A DNA stretch of 64,000 nucleotides from CAZCFB01 sp964511535 (GTDB lineage: Bacteria; Myxococcota_A; Polyangia; GCA-2747355; CAZCFB01). Shown piece after piece: positions 25,188 to 33,777 of this stretch. A program made the translations under genes and the position numbers. The stretch lies in assembly GCA_964511535.1 (NCBI GenBank), contig CAZEFW010000014.1:21150-85149 (forward strand). Direction: 5' to 3'. The notes beneath the pieces are model-generated. The model was not told where the DNA came from. It saw only the letters and a program-made list of their open reading frames with translations, and did no database searches. How positions within the stretch are numbered: position 1 is the stretch's first letter; each line of letters opens with the position of its first letter.

Positions 25188-26561
25188 ATGAGCGTCGAGA
25201 CCGGCAGGGATTCCGTGACCAGCAAACGCGTTTTCATCCGCACGTTCGGATGCCAGATGAACGTCCACGACAGCCAGCGCATGCAGGAGGTGCTGAGCGC
25301 GGTTGGGTACGCCGTGACCGACGAGCCCGAGGACGCGGATCTGATCCTGATCAACACCTGCACCGTGCGGGAGAAGTCCAGGGTCAAGGTCCTGTCGGCC
25401 ATCGGTCGGTTCGCGCGCCTCAAGGACCAGCGCCCTGACATGGTGCTCGGCGTCACCGGCTGCGTGGCGCAGCAGGAGGGGCAGCGGCTGCTGGACCGCG
25501 CTCCGGACCTGGACCTGGTTATGAGCCCGGACCATATCGCGACCCTGCCCGAGTTGGTGGAGCACGCCCGGGAAGGGCAGCGTACGGTGCAGGTGGGCTT
25601 CGCCGAGGTGGAGAACTACCGCTTCTTGCAGGCCTCGGAGCAGGGAGAGTCAGGGCCTGCCCACGGGCCCACCGCCCTGGTGACGATCCAGAAGGGGTGC
25701 GACAACCACTGCGCCTACTGCATCGTGCCCTCGGTGCGCGGCCCCGAGGCGAGCCGCGCGGCCGCCGAGGTGGTGAGCGAGGTCCAGGCCCTGGTGGACT
25801 CCGGGGTGCGGGAGGTGACCCTCATCGGGCAGAATGTCAACTCCTACCACGGCGGGGAGGAGCCGGATCCGGTGGACTTCGTCGGCCTGCTGACCCGCGT
25901 GGACGCGGTGTCGGGCCTGGACCGGATCCGCTTCACCACCAGCCACCCGAAGGATTTCAGCCCGGAGCTGGCCCGCTGCTTCGCCACCCTGGAGCGCCTG
26001 TGCCCCTGGCTGCACCTGCCGGTGCAGTCCGGCTCCAGCCATGTGCTCGAGCTCATGCGCCGGGGGTACAGTCGCGAACACTACCTGGAGCTGATGGCCA
26101 TGGTGCGCGAGCAGTGCCCGGACATCTGCGTGGGCACCGACCTGATCGTGGGCTTCCCTGGTGAGCGAGAGCGAGATTTTCTGGACACCGTGGATTTAAT
26201 CGAACGAATTCAGTTCGATTATGCTTATTCCTTCAAGTATTCCATCCGGCCCGGAACGCCAGCGGAGCAGCTGGGCGACACTGTCCCCGAGCAAGAAAAG
26301 GCGCGCCGTCTCAGGCACCTGCAGGCGGTTCAGGAGAAGATAACCGAGCAACGGCTGGCGCGCTGGCAGGGCAAGGACCTGAAGGTGCTCGTGCAGGGGC
26401 CGAGCCGCAAGGGTACGGCTCAACTCTGCGGCCGGGGGCCCGGGAATCAGGTGGTAAATTTCCCGGCCGAGGGGAGCGATGCCGCCCGGGGCGATCTGGT
26501 CCGTCTGCGCATCGTCAAGGCGCGGCGCCACTCGCTGCTGGGCGAAGTGATGGCGCCTTGA
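25188..26561 (+). CDS. miaB: tRNA-2-methylthio-N6-dimethylallyladenosine synthase
   Basis: This radical SAM methylthiotransferase converts i6A37 to ms2i6A37 in tRNAs that read UNN codons. The N-terminal MTTase domain has its three cluster cysteines in RTFGCQMN, INTCTVRE and VTGCVAQQ. The radical SAM motif is GCDNHCAYCIVP. A C-terminal TRAM domain (about 385-455) follows. The 457-residue length is normal. ATG at 25188 is chosen; a GTG directly precedes it. The gene overlaps vanZ by four bases, so these and the carbonic anhydrase gene form one operon. MiaA, the previous step in the pathway, is encoded at 31907-32809. Confidence 0.96.
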   Translation: MSVETGRDSVTSKRVFIRTFGCQMNVHDSQRMQEVLSAVGYAVTDEPEDADLILINTCTVREKSRVKVLSAIGRFARLKDQRPDMVLGVTGCVAQQEGQRLLDRAPDLDLVMSPDHIATLPELVEHAREGQRTVQVGFAEVENYRFLQASEQGESGPAHGPTALVTIQKGCDNHCAYCIVPSVRGPEASRAAAEVVSEVQALVDSGVREVTLIGQNVNSYHGGEEPDPVDFVGLLTRVDAVSGLDRIRFTTSHPKDFSPELARCFATLERLCPWLHLPVQSGSSHVLELMRRGYSREHYLELMAMVREQCPDICVGTDLIVGFPGERERDFLDTVDLIERIQFDYAYSFKYSIRPGTPAEQLGDTVPEQEKARRLRHLQAVQEKITEQRLARWQGKDLKVLVQGPSRKGTAQLCGRGPGNQVVNFPAEGSDAARGDLVRLRIVKARRHSLLGEVMAP

Positions 26562-26950
26562 GCAGGGTCGCTGCCTGGGCGCCGGTGGCCGCCATGGCGG
26601 CGCTCATCTTCGGCCTGTCCTCCATCCCGGGCGACCGGCTCACCCTGCATGTCTTCGACCGGCAGGACCTGGTGGCTCACGCCCTGGTCTTCGGGATCCT
26701 GGCCTACCTCATTTGCCGCGCCCTGACCCGGGAGGTGCCCTGGAGCCCGGCGGCGCGGGCCGGCGTGGCGCTGCTGGCGGCCGGGCTGTACGGGATCTCG
26801 GACGAGCTGCACCAGGCCCTGGTTCCATTCCGCCACCCGGACTGGCGGGACGCCCTGGCGGACCTGGCCGGCGCGGCGCTCGGCGCCGGCGCGTGGCGGA
26901 TCCAGCACGCGCGCAGCCAGGGGCGGACCTCAAAAGCGAGAGAGCGATGA
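26558..26950 (+). CDS. VanZ-like membrane protein
   Basis: It is a 130-residue protein with about four hydrophobic segments and the VanZ signature FGLSSIPGDRL, ...DLVAHALVFGILAYLICRAL and SDELHQALVPFRHPDWRDALADLAGAALG. VanZ proteins are small membrane proteins of unclear function; the name comes from teicoplanin resistance but most are unrelated to it. The TTG start overlaps the miaB stop (TTGA), and its own stop overlaps the next ATG (ATGA), so it is translationally coupled on both sides. Confidence 0.9.
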   Translation: MSRVAAWAPVAAMAALIFGLSSIPGDRLTLHVFDRQDLVAHALVFGILAYLICRALTREVPWSPAARAGVALLAAGLYGISDELHQALVPFRHPDWRDALADLAGAALGAGAWRIQHARSQGRTSKARER

Positions 26951-27486
26951 TCAAGAGCTATGGCGAAATACAGCCCCGGCTGGGCGAGCGGGTGTTCGTG
27001 GCAGACAGCGCGCTGGTGATGGGGGAGGTGAGCCTGGGGGAGGGCAGCTCCATCTGGTACGGCGCCGTGGTGCGCGGGGACGTCAACCGGATCACCATCG
27101 GCAGCGGCACCAACATACAGGACCTGACCATGGTCCACGTGACCCGGCAGCGGCACCCCGCGGTGATCGGGCAGCAGGTCACGGTGGGGCACCGCGCGGT
27201 GATCCACGGCTGCTCCGTGGCCGACCGGTGCCTGGTGGGCATCGGCGCCATCGTCCTGGATGGCGTGGAGGTCGGCGAGGAGTGCGTGGTGGCCGCTGGC
27301 AGCCTGCTGCCGCCGGGAAAGGTGTACCCCCCGCGATCGCTGATCATGGGCAGCCCCGCTGTTGTGAAGGGCGAGGTTAGCGACGAGGAGGTGGCGTGGG
27401 TTCTGGCTTCAGCGCGGCACTACCAGGAGCTGGCTGCGGCGCATGACAAAGAAAACAAAAAACAAGAACCAAGAAACGAGAAATGA
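26947..27486 (+). CDS. Gamma-class carbonic anhydrase-like hexapeptide protein
   Basis: A left-handed beta-helix protein of the gamma carbonic anhydrase (YrdA/CaiE-like) family. Repeated hexapeptides start with the segment DSALVMGEVSLGEGSSIWYG. The three zinc histidines appear in MVHVT, VGHRAVIHGC. Members form trimers, and many are active or serve as metal-binding proteins. The body ends near residue 165; the last dozen residues (KENKKQEPRNEK) come from an A-rich heptamer-like array that runs into the gene end. The ATG overlaps the vanZ stop. It converges with der. Confidence 0.92.
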   Translation: MIKSYGEIQPRLGERVFVADSALVMGEVSLGEGSSIWYGAVVRGDVNRITIGSGTNIQDLTMVHVTRQRHPAVIGQQVTVGHRAVIHGCSVADRCLVGIGAIVLDGVEVGEECVVAAGSLLPPGKVYPPRSLIMGSPAVVKGEVSDEEVAWVLASARHYQELAAAHDKENKKQEPRNEK

Positions 27487-27490
27487 AAAA
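27456..27490. repeat. A-rich heptamer array at the end of the carbonic anhydrase gene
   Basis: Units of about seven bases (AAACAAG, AACCAAG, AAACGAG, AAATGAA) repeat from about 27456 across the stop codon (27484-27486) toward the converging der gene. Base composition here is sharply AT-rich against the surrounding GC-rich genes. The array adds a charged tail to the protein. Confidence 0.55.
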
Positions 27491-27506
27491 GGTTGAGGGG
27501 GGACCG

Positions 27507-28880
27507 CTAGCGCTTTGGGCGGCGCTTCTTTGATTTGATCTTCTTGCGGTTCTTGCGGCGCCTGAGCCAGAGGCGCAGGGGGACTCCGTCGAAGCCGAAG
27601 GTCTTGCGCAGGCTGTTGAGGATGTAGTTCTGGTAGCTCTCGGCGAAGCCCTTCTTGCTGCTGACGCTCAGGATGAAGGTGGGCGGCCGGGTCTCGGGCT
27701 GGGTCATGTAGAACAGCCGGATCGGCCGGCCCCGCACGTTGGGCGGGGTGTGGGCGGCGGTGGTGTCTTCGAGGAAGCGGTTCAGGTCGGCGGTGGAGAT
27801 GCGGCGGCCAGACTCGCGGTGGATGCGCGCCACGGTGGGCAGCAGCCTGGCCACGCCCTGGCCGGTGCGCGAGGAGATGAAGTGCAGCGGCGCGTAGGGC
27901 ACGAAGCGGAGCTGGTCCTGCACGTCCTGGGTCAGCCGGCGCTTCTCCGGTCCGACCGGGGACGGCAGCGTGTCGCTCTTGGAGAAGATCAGCACCAGGC
28001 CCTTGCCAGTATCATGGGCCAGGGCGGCCAGCTTGGCGTCCTGCTCCACCACGCCCTCGGCGGGATCCAGCATCAGGCAGGTCACGTCAGCCTCGGTGAT
28101 CCGGCGCAGGGCGCGCAGCACCGCGTAGCGCTCCATGCCCGGCTCCACCGATCGCTTGCGGCGCACGCCGGCGGTGTCGATGACCGTGAAGACGGTGCCC
28201 GATCGGGTGGTGATCTCGATATCCACCGGATCCCGGGTGGTGCCAGGGCGGTCTGACACGATGCTCCGCTCGGCGCCGGCCAGGTAGTTCAGCAGGCTCG
28301 ATTTGCCCACGTTGGGCCGGCCCACCAGGGCGATGCGTATGGGGGCCTCTTCGTCGGCTTCTGCTTCGGCCACAGGGGCGCTCACCGGGAGGGTGTCCAC
28401 CAGCGCCTGCTGCAGCTCCTCCATGCCGGAGCCGTGGGCGGCGGAGATGTGGAGCAGCTCGGGCACGCCCAGGGCGTGAAGCTCGGCAGCCTCCGCGGCC
28501 TGGGTCGGGCCGTCCACCTTGTTCGCGGCGTGCAGGACAGGGCGCCCGGTGCGGCGCAGGGTCTCCACCACCAGCCGGTCGCCCTCGGTGAGCCCCTCCT
28601 TGGCGTCCATGAGCACCAGCACCAGATCCGCCTCCTCCACTGCGTAGCGGGTCTGCTGCAGGATGTCCGCGTCGAGCCCCGCCTCGGCCTCGGGATCAAA
28701 CCCGCCAGTATCCACCAGGGTGACCTGGCGTTCGAGGATGGTGGCGATGCCGTATCGGCGGTCGCGGGTCACGCCGGGGCGATCCTCCACGATGGCGTCC
28801 CGGCGCCGGAGCAGGCGGTTGAACAGGGTGGACTTGCCCACGTTGGGCCGGCCCACGATGGCTACCATCGGGATCCTCAT
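27507..28880 (-). CDS. der: Ribosome-associated double GTPase Der (EngA)
   Basis: Der helps assemble the 50S subunit. Two GTPase domains in tandem are visible: first IVGRPNVGKSTLFN, DTGG and NKVD; second LVGRPNVGKSSLLN, DTAG and SKSD (in place of the usual NKxD). A KH-like C-terminal domain follows with a strongly basic tail (RRRKNRKKIKSKKRRPKR). The 457-residue length is usual. The ATG overlaps the era stop (ATGA), so the two GTPases are co-translated. In Escherichia coli der lies next to bamB and yfgM; here those are some 19 kb away. Confidence 0.95.
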   Translation of the reverse strand: MRIPMVAIVGRPNVGKSTLFNRLLRRRDAIVEDRPGVTRDRRYGIATILERQVTLVDTGGFDPEAEAGLDADILQQTRYAVEEADLVLVLMDAKEGLTEGDRLVVETLRRTGRPVLHAANKVDGPTQAAEAAELHALGVPELLHISAAHGSGMEELQQALVDTLPVSAPVAEAEADEEAPIRIALVGRPNVGKSSLLNYLAGAERSIVSDRPGTTRDPVDIEITTRSGTVFTVIDTAGVRRKRSVEPGMERYAVLRALRRITEADVTCLMLDPAEGVVEQDAKLAALAHDTGKGLVLIFSKSDTLPSPVGPEKRRLTQDVQDQLRFVPYAPLHFISSRTGQGVARLLPTVARIHRESGRRISTADLNRFLEDTTAAHTPPNVRGRPIRLFYMTQPETRPPTFILSVSSKKGFAESYQNYILNSLRKTFGFDGVPLRLWLRRRKNRKKIKSKKRRPKR

Positions 28881-29851
28881 GAGTCGTACCCCAGGCGGCG
28901 GCGCCCTTCCACCGAGCGGGTCCACTCGCGCTCCACATGGATGGTGAGCTTCAGGTGGACCTGGCAGCCGAGGATGGCGCCGATCTCCTGGCGCGCGCTG
29001 GCGCCGATCTGCTTGATCATCGATCCCTTGCGCCCGATCAGGATCCCCTTCTGGGAGTCGCGCTCGACATGGATGATCGCCTCGATGGCCACGTCGCCGG
29101 TGCGGGGGCGTTCGTCGAAGCGCACCACCTCCACCGCCGTGGCGTACGGCACCTCCTGGTGGCAGCGGTGGAACACCTGCTCGCGGATCAGCTCGGCGGC
29201 GAGGAACCGCTCGGCGCGGTCGGTGAACAAGTCCTCGGGGTAGAGGCGCGGCCCCCGGGGCAGGCGGGCGACGACGCTGCTGAGCAGGTCTTCGACCCCC
29301 TCGCCGTGCAACGCCGAGATCGGCACGATGTCCGAAAACCCGCGCTCGGCCCAGCCCGCCATCAGCGGCAGCAGCAGGTGGCGCTCGGCCTTTGGGATGC
29401 GGTCGACCTTGTTGACCACCACCACCACCGGCGCGCCCGGCCGCAGGCGCTGCACCTGGTCCAACACGTAGCAGTCCTCCTCGGTGAGCGATAGGGGCTG
29501 CCCCTCGCCCGCGTTGGCCAGGCGGCGGCGGTCCACCTCGGTGAGCATCAGCACGCAGTCCACCCCGTCGAGGCCGTCGAGGGCCTCCTTGACCATGAAC
29601 CGGTTCAGGTTGGCGCGGGAGCGATGGATGCCAGGGGTGTCGACGATGATCAGCTGATCATCGCCGCTGTTGTGGATGCCGAGGATGCGGTTGCGGGTGG
29701 TCTGTGGGCGATGGCTGACGATGGCCAGCTTCAGCCCGAGCACCTGGTTGAGCAGGGTCGACTTGCCCACGTTGGGCCGGCCCACCAGGGCGGCGAAGCC
29801 GGTCCTTCCTGTGGGCTCATCCGGGGTGTCGCTGTGGGGCTCGGGCGTCAT
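28877..29851 (-). CDS. era: GTPase Era
   Basis: Era binds the 3' end of 16S rRNA during 30S maturation. The GTPase motifs are ALVGRPNVGKSTLLN, DTPG and NKVD, with RPQTTR in switch I. The C-terminal KH domain includes the sequence VERDSQKGILIGRKGSMIK, then ARQEIG. The 324-residue length fits. An ATG at 29851 begins the MTPEPHSD extension. It is transcribed with der and diverges from the small membrane-protein gene; the short AT-rich spacer (29852-29895) likely holds promoters for both, but I cannot pick boxes with confidence. Confidence 0.96.
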   Translation of the reverse strand: MTPEPHSDTPDEPTGRTGFAALVGRPNVGKSTLLNQVLGLKLAIVSHRPQTTRNRILGIHNSGDDQLIIVDTPGIHRSRANLNRFMVKEALDGLDGVDCVLMLTEVDRRRLANAGEGQPLSLTEEDCYVLDQVQRLRPGAPVVVVVNKVDRIPKAERHLLLPLMAGWAERGFSDIVPISALHGEGVEDLLSSVVARLPRGPRLYPEDLFTDRAERFLAAELIREQVFHRCHQEVPYATAVEVVRFDERPRTGDVAIEAIIHVERDSQKGILIGRKGSMIKQIGASARQEIGAILGCQVHLKLTIHVEREWTRSVEGRRRLGYDS

Positions 29852-29906
29852 GAGCGCAATGTTATGATATATATGTTGGCAACTTACCAGTCTTTTGGAG
29901 CGGCGC

Positions 29907-30308
29907 GTGGCCTCCCTGAGCATCCTGATGGGCATCCTTGCCCTGATCCTCGCCATCATCCCCATCGGCCTGACGCAGATCGTCGGCGTCGCCGCCGGGC
30001 TCGTGGGCCTGATCCTGGCCGAACTGGCGCGGCGCCGGGCTGCCGAGGCTGGCGGGTCCCGGCGCCCGGCCATGGCGGGGCTGGTGCTCGGCTTCTCGGG
30101 TGCGGCTTTGAGCGCGATTTTCTTCGTGACCTTCATCAACATCATGGACCGTGTGGCTACCGAGGCTGAAGGGGCGAGCGCCAGGGTGAAGCAGGGCCTG
30201 GGCGAGGAGCTGACCCGGGAGTTCGGCCGGGCGCGCGGCTCCAGCCAGTTCCATGACGCCATGAAGCGGGTGCTCAAGCGGGCCGAGAAGAATAGCGCGG
30301 TGAAGTAG
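29907..30308 (+). CDS. Small membrane protein, DUF4190-like
   Basis: A 133-residue protein with two membrane segments (about residues 4-40, possibly a hairpin, and about 58-80), with RRPAMAGLVLGFSGAALS like DUF4190 proteins. The rest is a charged helix (GASARVKQGLGEEL...). The GTG at 29907 has GGAG six bases upstream; a TTG at 29895 would add four residues. No function can be named. Confidence 0.7.
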   Translation: MASLSILMGILALILAIIPIGLTQIVGVAAGLVGLILAELARRRAAEAGGSRRPAMAGLVLGFSGAALSAIFFVTFINIMDRVATEAEGASARVKQGLGEELTREFGRARGSSQFHDAMKRVLKRAEKNSAVK

Positions 30309-30321
30309 GCAGCAGCGGCCT

Positions 30322-30360
30322 GTGGCCGCCGAATGCCAGGATGCTGCGGATGCTGAGACG
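30322..30360. repeat. Degenerate octamer array (TGCCAGGA-type)
   Basis: GGCCTGTGGCCGCCGAA leads into three imperfect units (TGCCAGGA, TGCTGCGGA, TGCTGAGA). The layout and lead resemble the 10203-10263 element, so this is probably a decayed copy. The rest of the spacer up to the kinase start holds TATCAT eight bases before the ATG, a possible -10 box. Confidence 0.45.
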
Positions 30361-30411
30361 GTGTTGGCCATCTTTCTGTCGTTTGGGCATTAGCTGATAT
30401 CATCCCGCTGC

Positions 30412-31893
30412 ATGCCCCCGTCCTCCAACAGACCCTTGCCGGGCCGGATCGGCCGCTATGAGATCGTCAGGCGGCTGGCAGTGGGCGGCATGGCCGAGGT
30501 GTTCCTCGGCCGCGCCAAGGGGGAGGGGGGCTACGAGAAGCTGGCCGCCATCAAGCGGATCTTGCCCCACCTGGCAGAAGACGAGAGCTTCGTCGGGATG
30601 TTCATCGACGAGGCGCGCATCTCCGCTCGCCTGTCACACGGCAACATCGCCCAGATCTTCGAGTTCGGCCAGGCCGGCTCGAGCTACTTCATCGCCATCG
30701 AGTTCGTGCGCGGCGTGGACCTGCGCCAGATCCTCACCCACTTCCGCAAGCGGGAGAAGGTGCCCCCACCCGCCATGGTGGCGCGGATCATGAGCCGGGT
30801 GTGCGCGGCCCTGGATTACGCCCATGACATGTGCGACGAGAAGGGCCGCCACCTGGAGATCATCCACCGCGATGCGAGCCCCTCCAACGTGCTCGTCTCC
30901 TTCGAGGGGGAGGTCAAGCTCATCGACTTCGGCATCGCCAAGGCGGTGCACCGCGGGCAGGAGACCGCGGTGGGGACCCTCAAGGGGAAGTGCTCGTACA
31001 TGTCGCCGGAGCAGGTGACCTCCCGGCCCATGGATCGCCGCAGCGACATCTTCGCCGCCGGCACGGTGCTGTTCGAGCTGCTCACGGGAGAGCACCCCTT
31101 CCGCGCCACCGACGAGCTGATCACCCTGGACCGAATCCGCCAGGCCGATCCGATCCCGCCGTCGAAGCTGGTGCCGTCGGTGCCGCCCGAGCTGGAGGCC
31201 ATCTGCCTGCGCGCCCTCAGCCTGGACCCTGACCAGCGCTTCTCCACCGCCGGCCGAATGGAGCAAGAGCTGGACCGCTTCCGCCGGAACAACCCCCTGA
31301 CCAGGCGCAAGATGGCCACCTGGGTCCGGCGCGCGTTCGCCTCGCTGGTGGAAGCGCCGCTGATCCCGCCCAAGCGCGGCAAGGGCGAGCTGGGGCGCCG
31401 GCTCAAGAGCACGATGCCGTCAGGCTCCGGCATGCTCGACGACGACACCGAGGACATGGTCACCATCGCGCGCCCCGAGCCCACGCCGCCTGCGCTGGTC
31501 GGCGTGGACCAGGCCCCTGACCCGGAGGCCATCCAGGATCTGCACACGGCGCTCAAGATCGGGGTCGACGCCACCGAGGACGCCATCGCCAACGCCATCC
31601 GCCGCGGGCCGCAGGTCAAGGACCCGTTCGGTCCTCCCGACCAGGGCGAGCCGTTGGCCGACGCGCGCCGCAAGAAGCCCGGCCCGGGCAAGGGCCGCGA
31701 GGGCGACAAGGCGCGCCGCCCGTTCGCCATGGCCGTGGCCCTGTCGGTCATCCTGGCCCTGGGCACCATCGCCGCGGTGGGCTACAAGGTGTACCAGGGG
31801 GTGCAGCGCGGCCCGATCTGGCTCTCCGCGCCAGACGCCGCAGCCGGCGCGAGCGCCGGGACGCCTCCACCCGACGCGGGGGTCGATCATTAA
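30412..31893 (+). CDS. Ser/Thr protein kinase with C-terminal TM helix
   Basis: The kinase domain (about 15-290) looks complete: VGGMAEVFLG loop, AAIKRI lysine, HRDASPSNVLV catalytic loop, DFGIAK and SPEQ. The Ser/Ala-rich catalytic loop is typical of myxobacterial Hanks-type kinases. A cytoplasmic linker follows, then a transmembrane helix (about 443-463, AMAVALSVILALGTIAAVGY) and a short periplasmic tail. The substrate is unknown. It is followed by miaA 13 bases later, so a shared transcript is likely although a functional link is not implied. Confidence 0.93.
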   Translation: MPPSSNRPLPGRIGRYEIVRRLAVGGMAEVFLGRAKGEGGYEKLAAIKRILPHLAEDESFVGMFIDEARISARLSHGNIAQIFEFGQAGSSYFIAIEFVRGVDLRQILTHFRKREKVPPPAMVARIMSRVCAALDYAHDMCDEKGRHLEIIHRDASPSNVLVSFEGEVKLIDFGIAKAVHRGQETAVGTLKGKCSYMSPEQVTSRPMDRRSDIFAAGTVLFELLTGEHPFRATDELITLDRIRQADPIPPSKLVPSVPPELEAICLRALSLDPDQRFSTAGRMEQELDRFRRNNPLTRRKMATWVRRAFASLVEAPLIPPKRGKGELGRRLKSTMPSGSGMLDDDTEDMVTIARPEPTPPALVGVDQAPDPEAIQDLHTALKIGVDATEDAIANAIRRGPQVKDPFGPPDQGEPLADARRKKPGPGKGREGDKARRPFAMAVALSVILALGTIAAVGYKVYQGVQRGPIWLSAPDAAAGASAGTPPPDAGVDH

Positions 31894-31906
31894 GCCGCCC
31901 CTGGTT

Positions 31907-32809
31907 GTGGTGGTGGGGCCCACGGCGGCCGGCAAGTCCGACCTCGCCGTGGAGCTTGCCCTGGCCCTGGACGCCGAGGTGGTGAGCGCCGACTCGGTGC
32001 AGGTGTACCGCGGCTTCGACATCGGCACCGGCAAGCTCACGAGCCAGGAGATGCGGGGGGTGCCGCACCACCTGATGGACATCCTGGATCCACAGGAGCC
32101 GTTCTCCGCCGCGGCCTTCGTGGAGGCGGCGGACCGGGCGATCCTCGAGATCCAGCAGCGCGCGCGGCCGGCGGTGGTGGCCGGCGGCACCGGGCTGTAC
32201 GTCCGGGCCCTGACCCGGGGCCTGTTCGAGGCGCCCGCCCCATCGGAGGCCATCCGGGACCGTCACCGACAGGAGGCCGCACGGGACGGCGTCCCGGCGC
32301 TGCACGCGCGGCTGGCCGATGTGGATCCTGCGTCGGCCTCGCGGATCCACGAGAACGACCTGGTGCGCATCTCCCGCGGCCTGGAGGTGCACGAGCTGAC
32401 CGGGCGACCCATCAGCGAGCTGCAGCAGGCGCACCGGTTCGCGGAGCCGCGCTACCCGGCGATGCTGCTCTGCCTGTCGCCGCCGAGGGAGGTGCTCTGG
32501 CCGCGCATCGAGCGCCGGGTGCAGGCCATGATGGACCTCGGCTGGCTGGACGAGGTGCGGCGCCTGGCCGACGCCGGGCACGGCCACAGCAAGCCCATGG
32601 GGTCCCTCGGCTACCGGCAGCTGATGCAGCACCTGCGCGGCGAGCTTGACTTGCCGGAGGCGGTGCGGCAGACCGTGCGGGACACGCGCCGATTCGCCCG
32701 GCGCCAGATCGCCTGGTTCCGCCAGGAGCAGGACGTGGTATGGATGGAGCGGCGGGACGCGTGCAGGGTTGACGACGTCCGCCGCTGGATCGACCAACAG
32801 AGAGGGTAG
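31907..32809 (+). CDS. miaA: tRNA dimethylallyltransferase
   Basis: MiaA transfers the dimethylallyl group of DMAPP to A37 of tRNA, making i6A37, the substrate of MiaB (25188-26561). The P-loop VVGPTAAGKSDLAVELA and SADSVQVYRGFDIGTGK (DSxQxY) are diagnostic, then GGTGLYVRAL and a C-terminal YRQLMQHLRGE, with RRFARRQIAWFRQ at the tRNA-binding face. GTG at 31907 leaves only two residues before the P-loop strand; an ATT at 31889 would give IKPPLVVVVGPT, more like homologues, so the true start is open. Confidence 0.95.
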   Translation: MVVGPTAAGKSDLAVELALALDAEVVSADSVQVYRGFDIGTGKLTSQEMRGVPHHLMDILDPQEPFSAAAFVEAADRAILEIQQRARPAVVAGGTGLYVRALTRGLFEAPAPSEAIRDRHRQEAARDGVPALHARLADVDPASASRIHENDLVRISRGLEVHELTGRPISELQQAHRFAEPRYPAMLLCLSPPREVLWPRIERRVQAMMDLGWLDEVRRLADAGHGHSKPMGSLGYRQLMQHLRGELDLPEAVRQTVRDTRRFARRQIAWFRQEQDVVWMERRDACRVDDVRRWIDQQRG

Positions 32810-32814
32810 CCAAG

Positions 32815-33765
32815 GTGCAGCACGTGCTTGATTTCGAGCGTCCTTTGCTGGAGCTCGAGCGCAAGATCGAGGAGCTCCGCCAGCTCCAGCGGGGCAACAT
32901 GGATTTTTCGGCGGAGATTAGCCTGCTGGAGGCCAAGGCGGTGCGCCTGCTGGACGAGATCTTCGCTGATCTCGATCCGTGGCAGGTGGTCCAGCTCAGC
33001 CGCCACCCCGAGCGGCCGACCACCCTGGAATACATCCGGGAGATCTTCGACGAGTTCGTGGAGCTCCACGGCGACCGGCTGTACTCCGACGATCAGGCCA
33101 TCATCGGCGGGCTGGCGCGGCTGGACGGCCGGGCCCTGATGTTGCTGGGCCACCAGAAGGGGCGGAGCACCAAGGAGAACATGCGCCGCAACTTCGGCAT
33201 GGCCCGCCCCGAGGGGTACCGCAAGGCCCAGCGCCTGATGAAGCTCGCCGCGCGCAGCGACCTGCCGGTGGTGACCTTCATCGACACGCCAGGCGCCTAC
33301 CCCGGCCTCGGCGCGGAGCAGCGCGGCCAGGCCGAGGCCATCGCCACCTCGCTGGAGATCATGGCCACCTTGCCGATCCCGATGATCGGCGTGGTCATCG
33401 GCGAGGGCGGCTCGGGCGGCGCCCTGGCCCTCGGGGTGACCAACCGCATCCTGATGCTCGAATACTCGACCTACTCGGTGATCACCCCCGAGGGGTGCGC
33501 CTCCATCCTCTGGCGCGACGCCGCCAAGGCGCCGCGGGCCGCCGAGGCCATGCGCATGGCGGCCCGTGAGGTGCACCGCATGGGCGTGGCCGACGAGGTG
33601 GTCACAGAGCCCAAGGGCGGCGCCCACCGTAACCCGGCCGAGGCGGCCGCGCGCCTGGCCGAGAGCCTGCGCCGCCACCTCGACGAGCTGTCTGCCCTCG
33701 GCCCGGACGAGCTGCTGGAGCAGCGCTACCAGAAGTTCCGGGTCATGGGGGAGTACAGGGAGTAA
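32815..33765 (+). CDS. accA: Acetyl-CoA carboxylase carboxyltransferase subunit alpha
   Basis: AccA with AccD transfers the carboxyl group from biotin to acetyl-CoA, giving malonyl-CoA for fatty-acid synthesis. The sequence FERPLLELERKIEEL at the start, LHGDRLYSDDQAIIGGLARL, then GAYPGLGAEQRGQ and IGEGGSGGALALGV are diagnostic. The length of 316 fits the family. A GTG start follows GAGGG. It is four bases from miaA and 12 bases from the rhomboid gene, so all are on one transcript. accD is not in the window. Confidence 0.96.
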   Translation: MQHVLDFERPLLELERKIEELRQLQRGNMDFSAEISLLEAKAVRLLDEIFADLDPWQVVQLSRHPERPTTLEYIREIFDEFVELHGDRLYSDDQAIIGGLARLDGRALMLLGHQKGRSTKENMRRNFGMARPEGYRKAQRLMKLAARSDLPVVTFIDTPGAYPGLGAEQRGQAEAIATSLEIMATLPIPMIGVVIGEGGSGGALALGVTNRILMLEYSTYSVITPEGCASILWRDAAKAPRAAEAMRMAAREVHRMGVADEVVTEPKGGAHRNPAEAAARLAESLRRHLDELSALGPDELLEQRYQKFRVMGEYRE

Positions 33766-33777
33766 CAGGGGTCCACC

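Noticed and set aside
30412..31893. Pseudokinase call for the kinase upstream of miaA
   Set aside because: Its Lys, HRD and DFG residues are present; only the catalytic-loop Lys is Ser, as in many active myxobacterial kinases.
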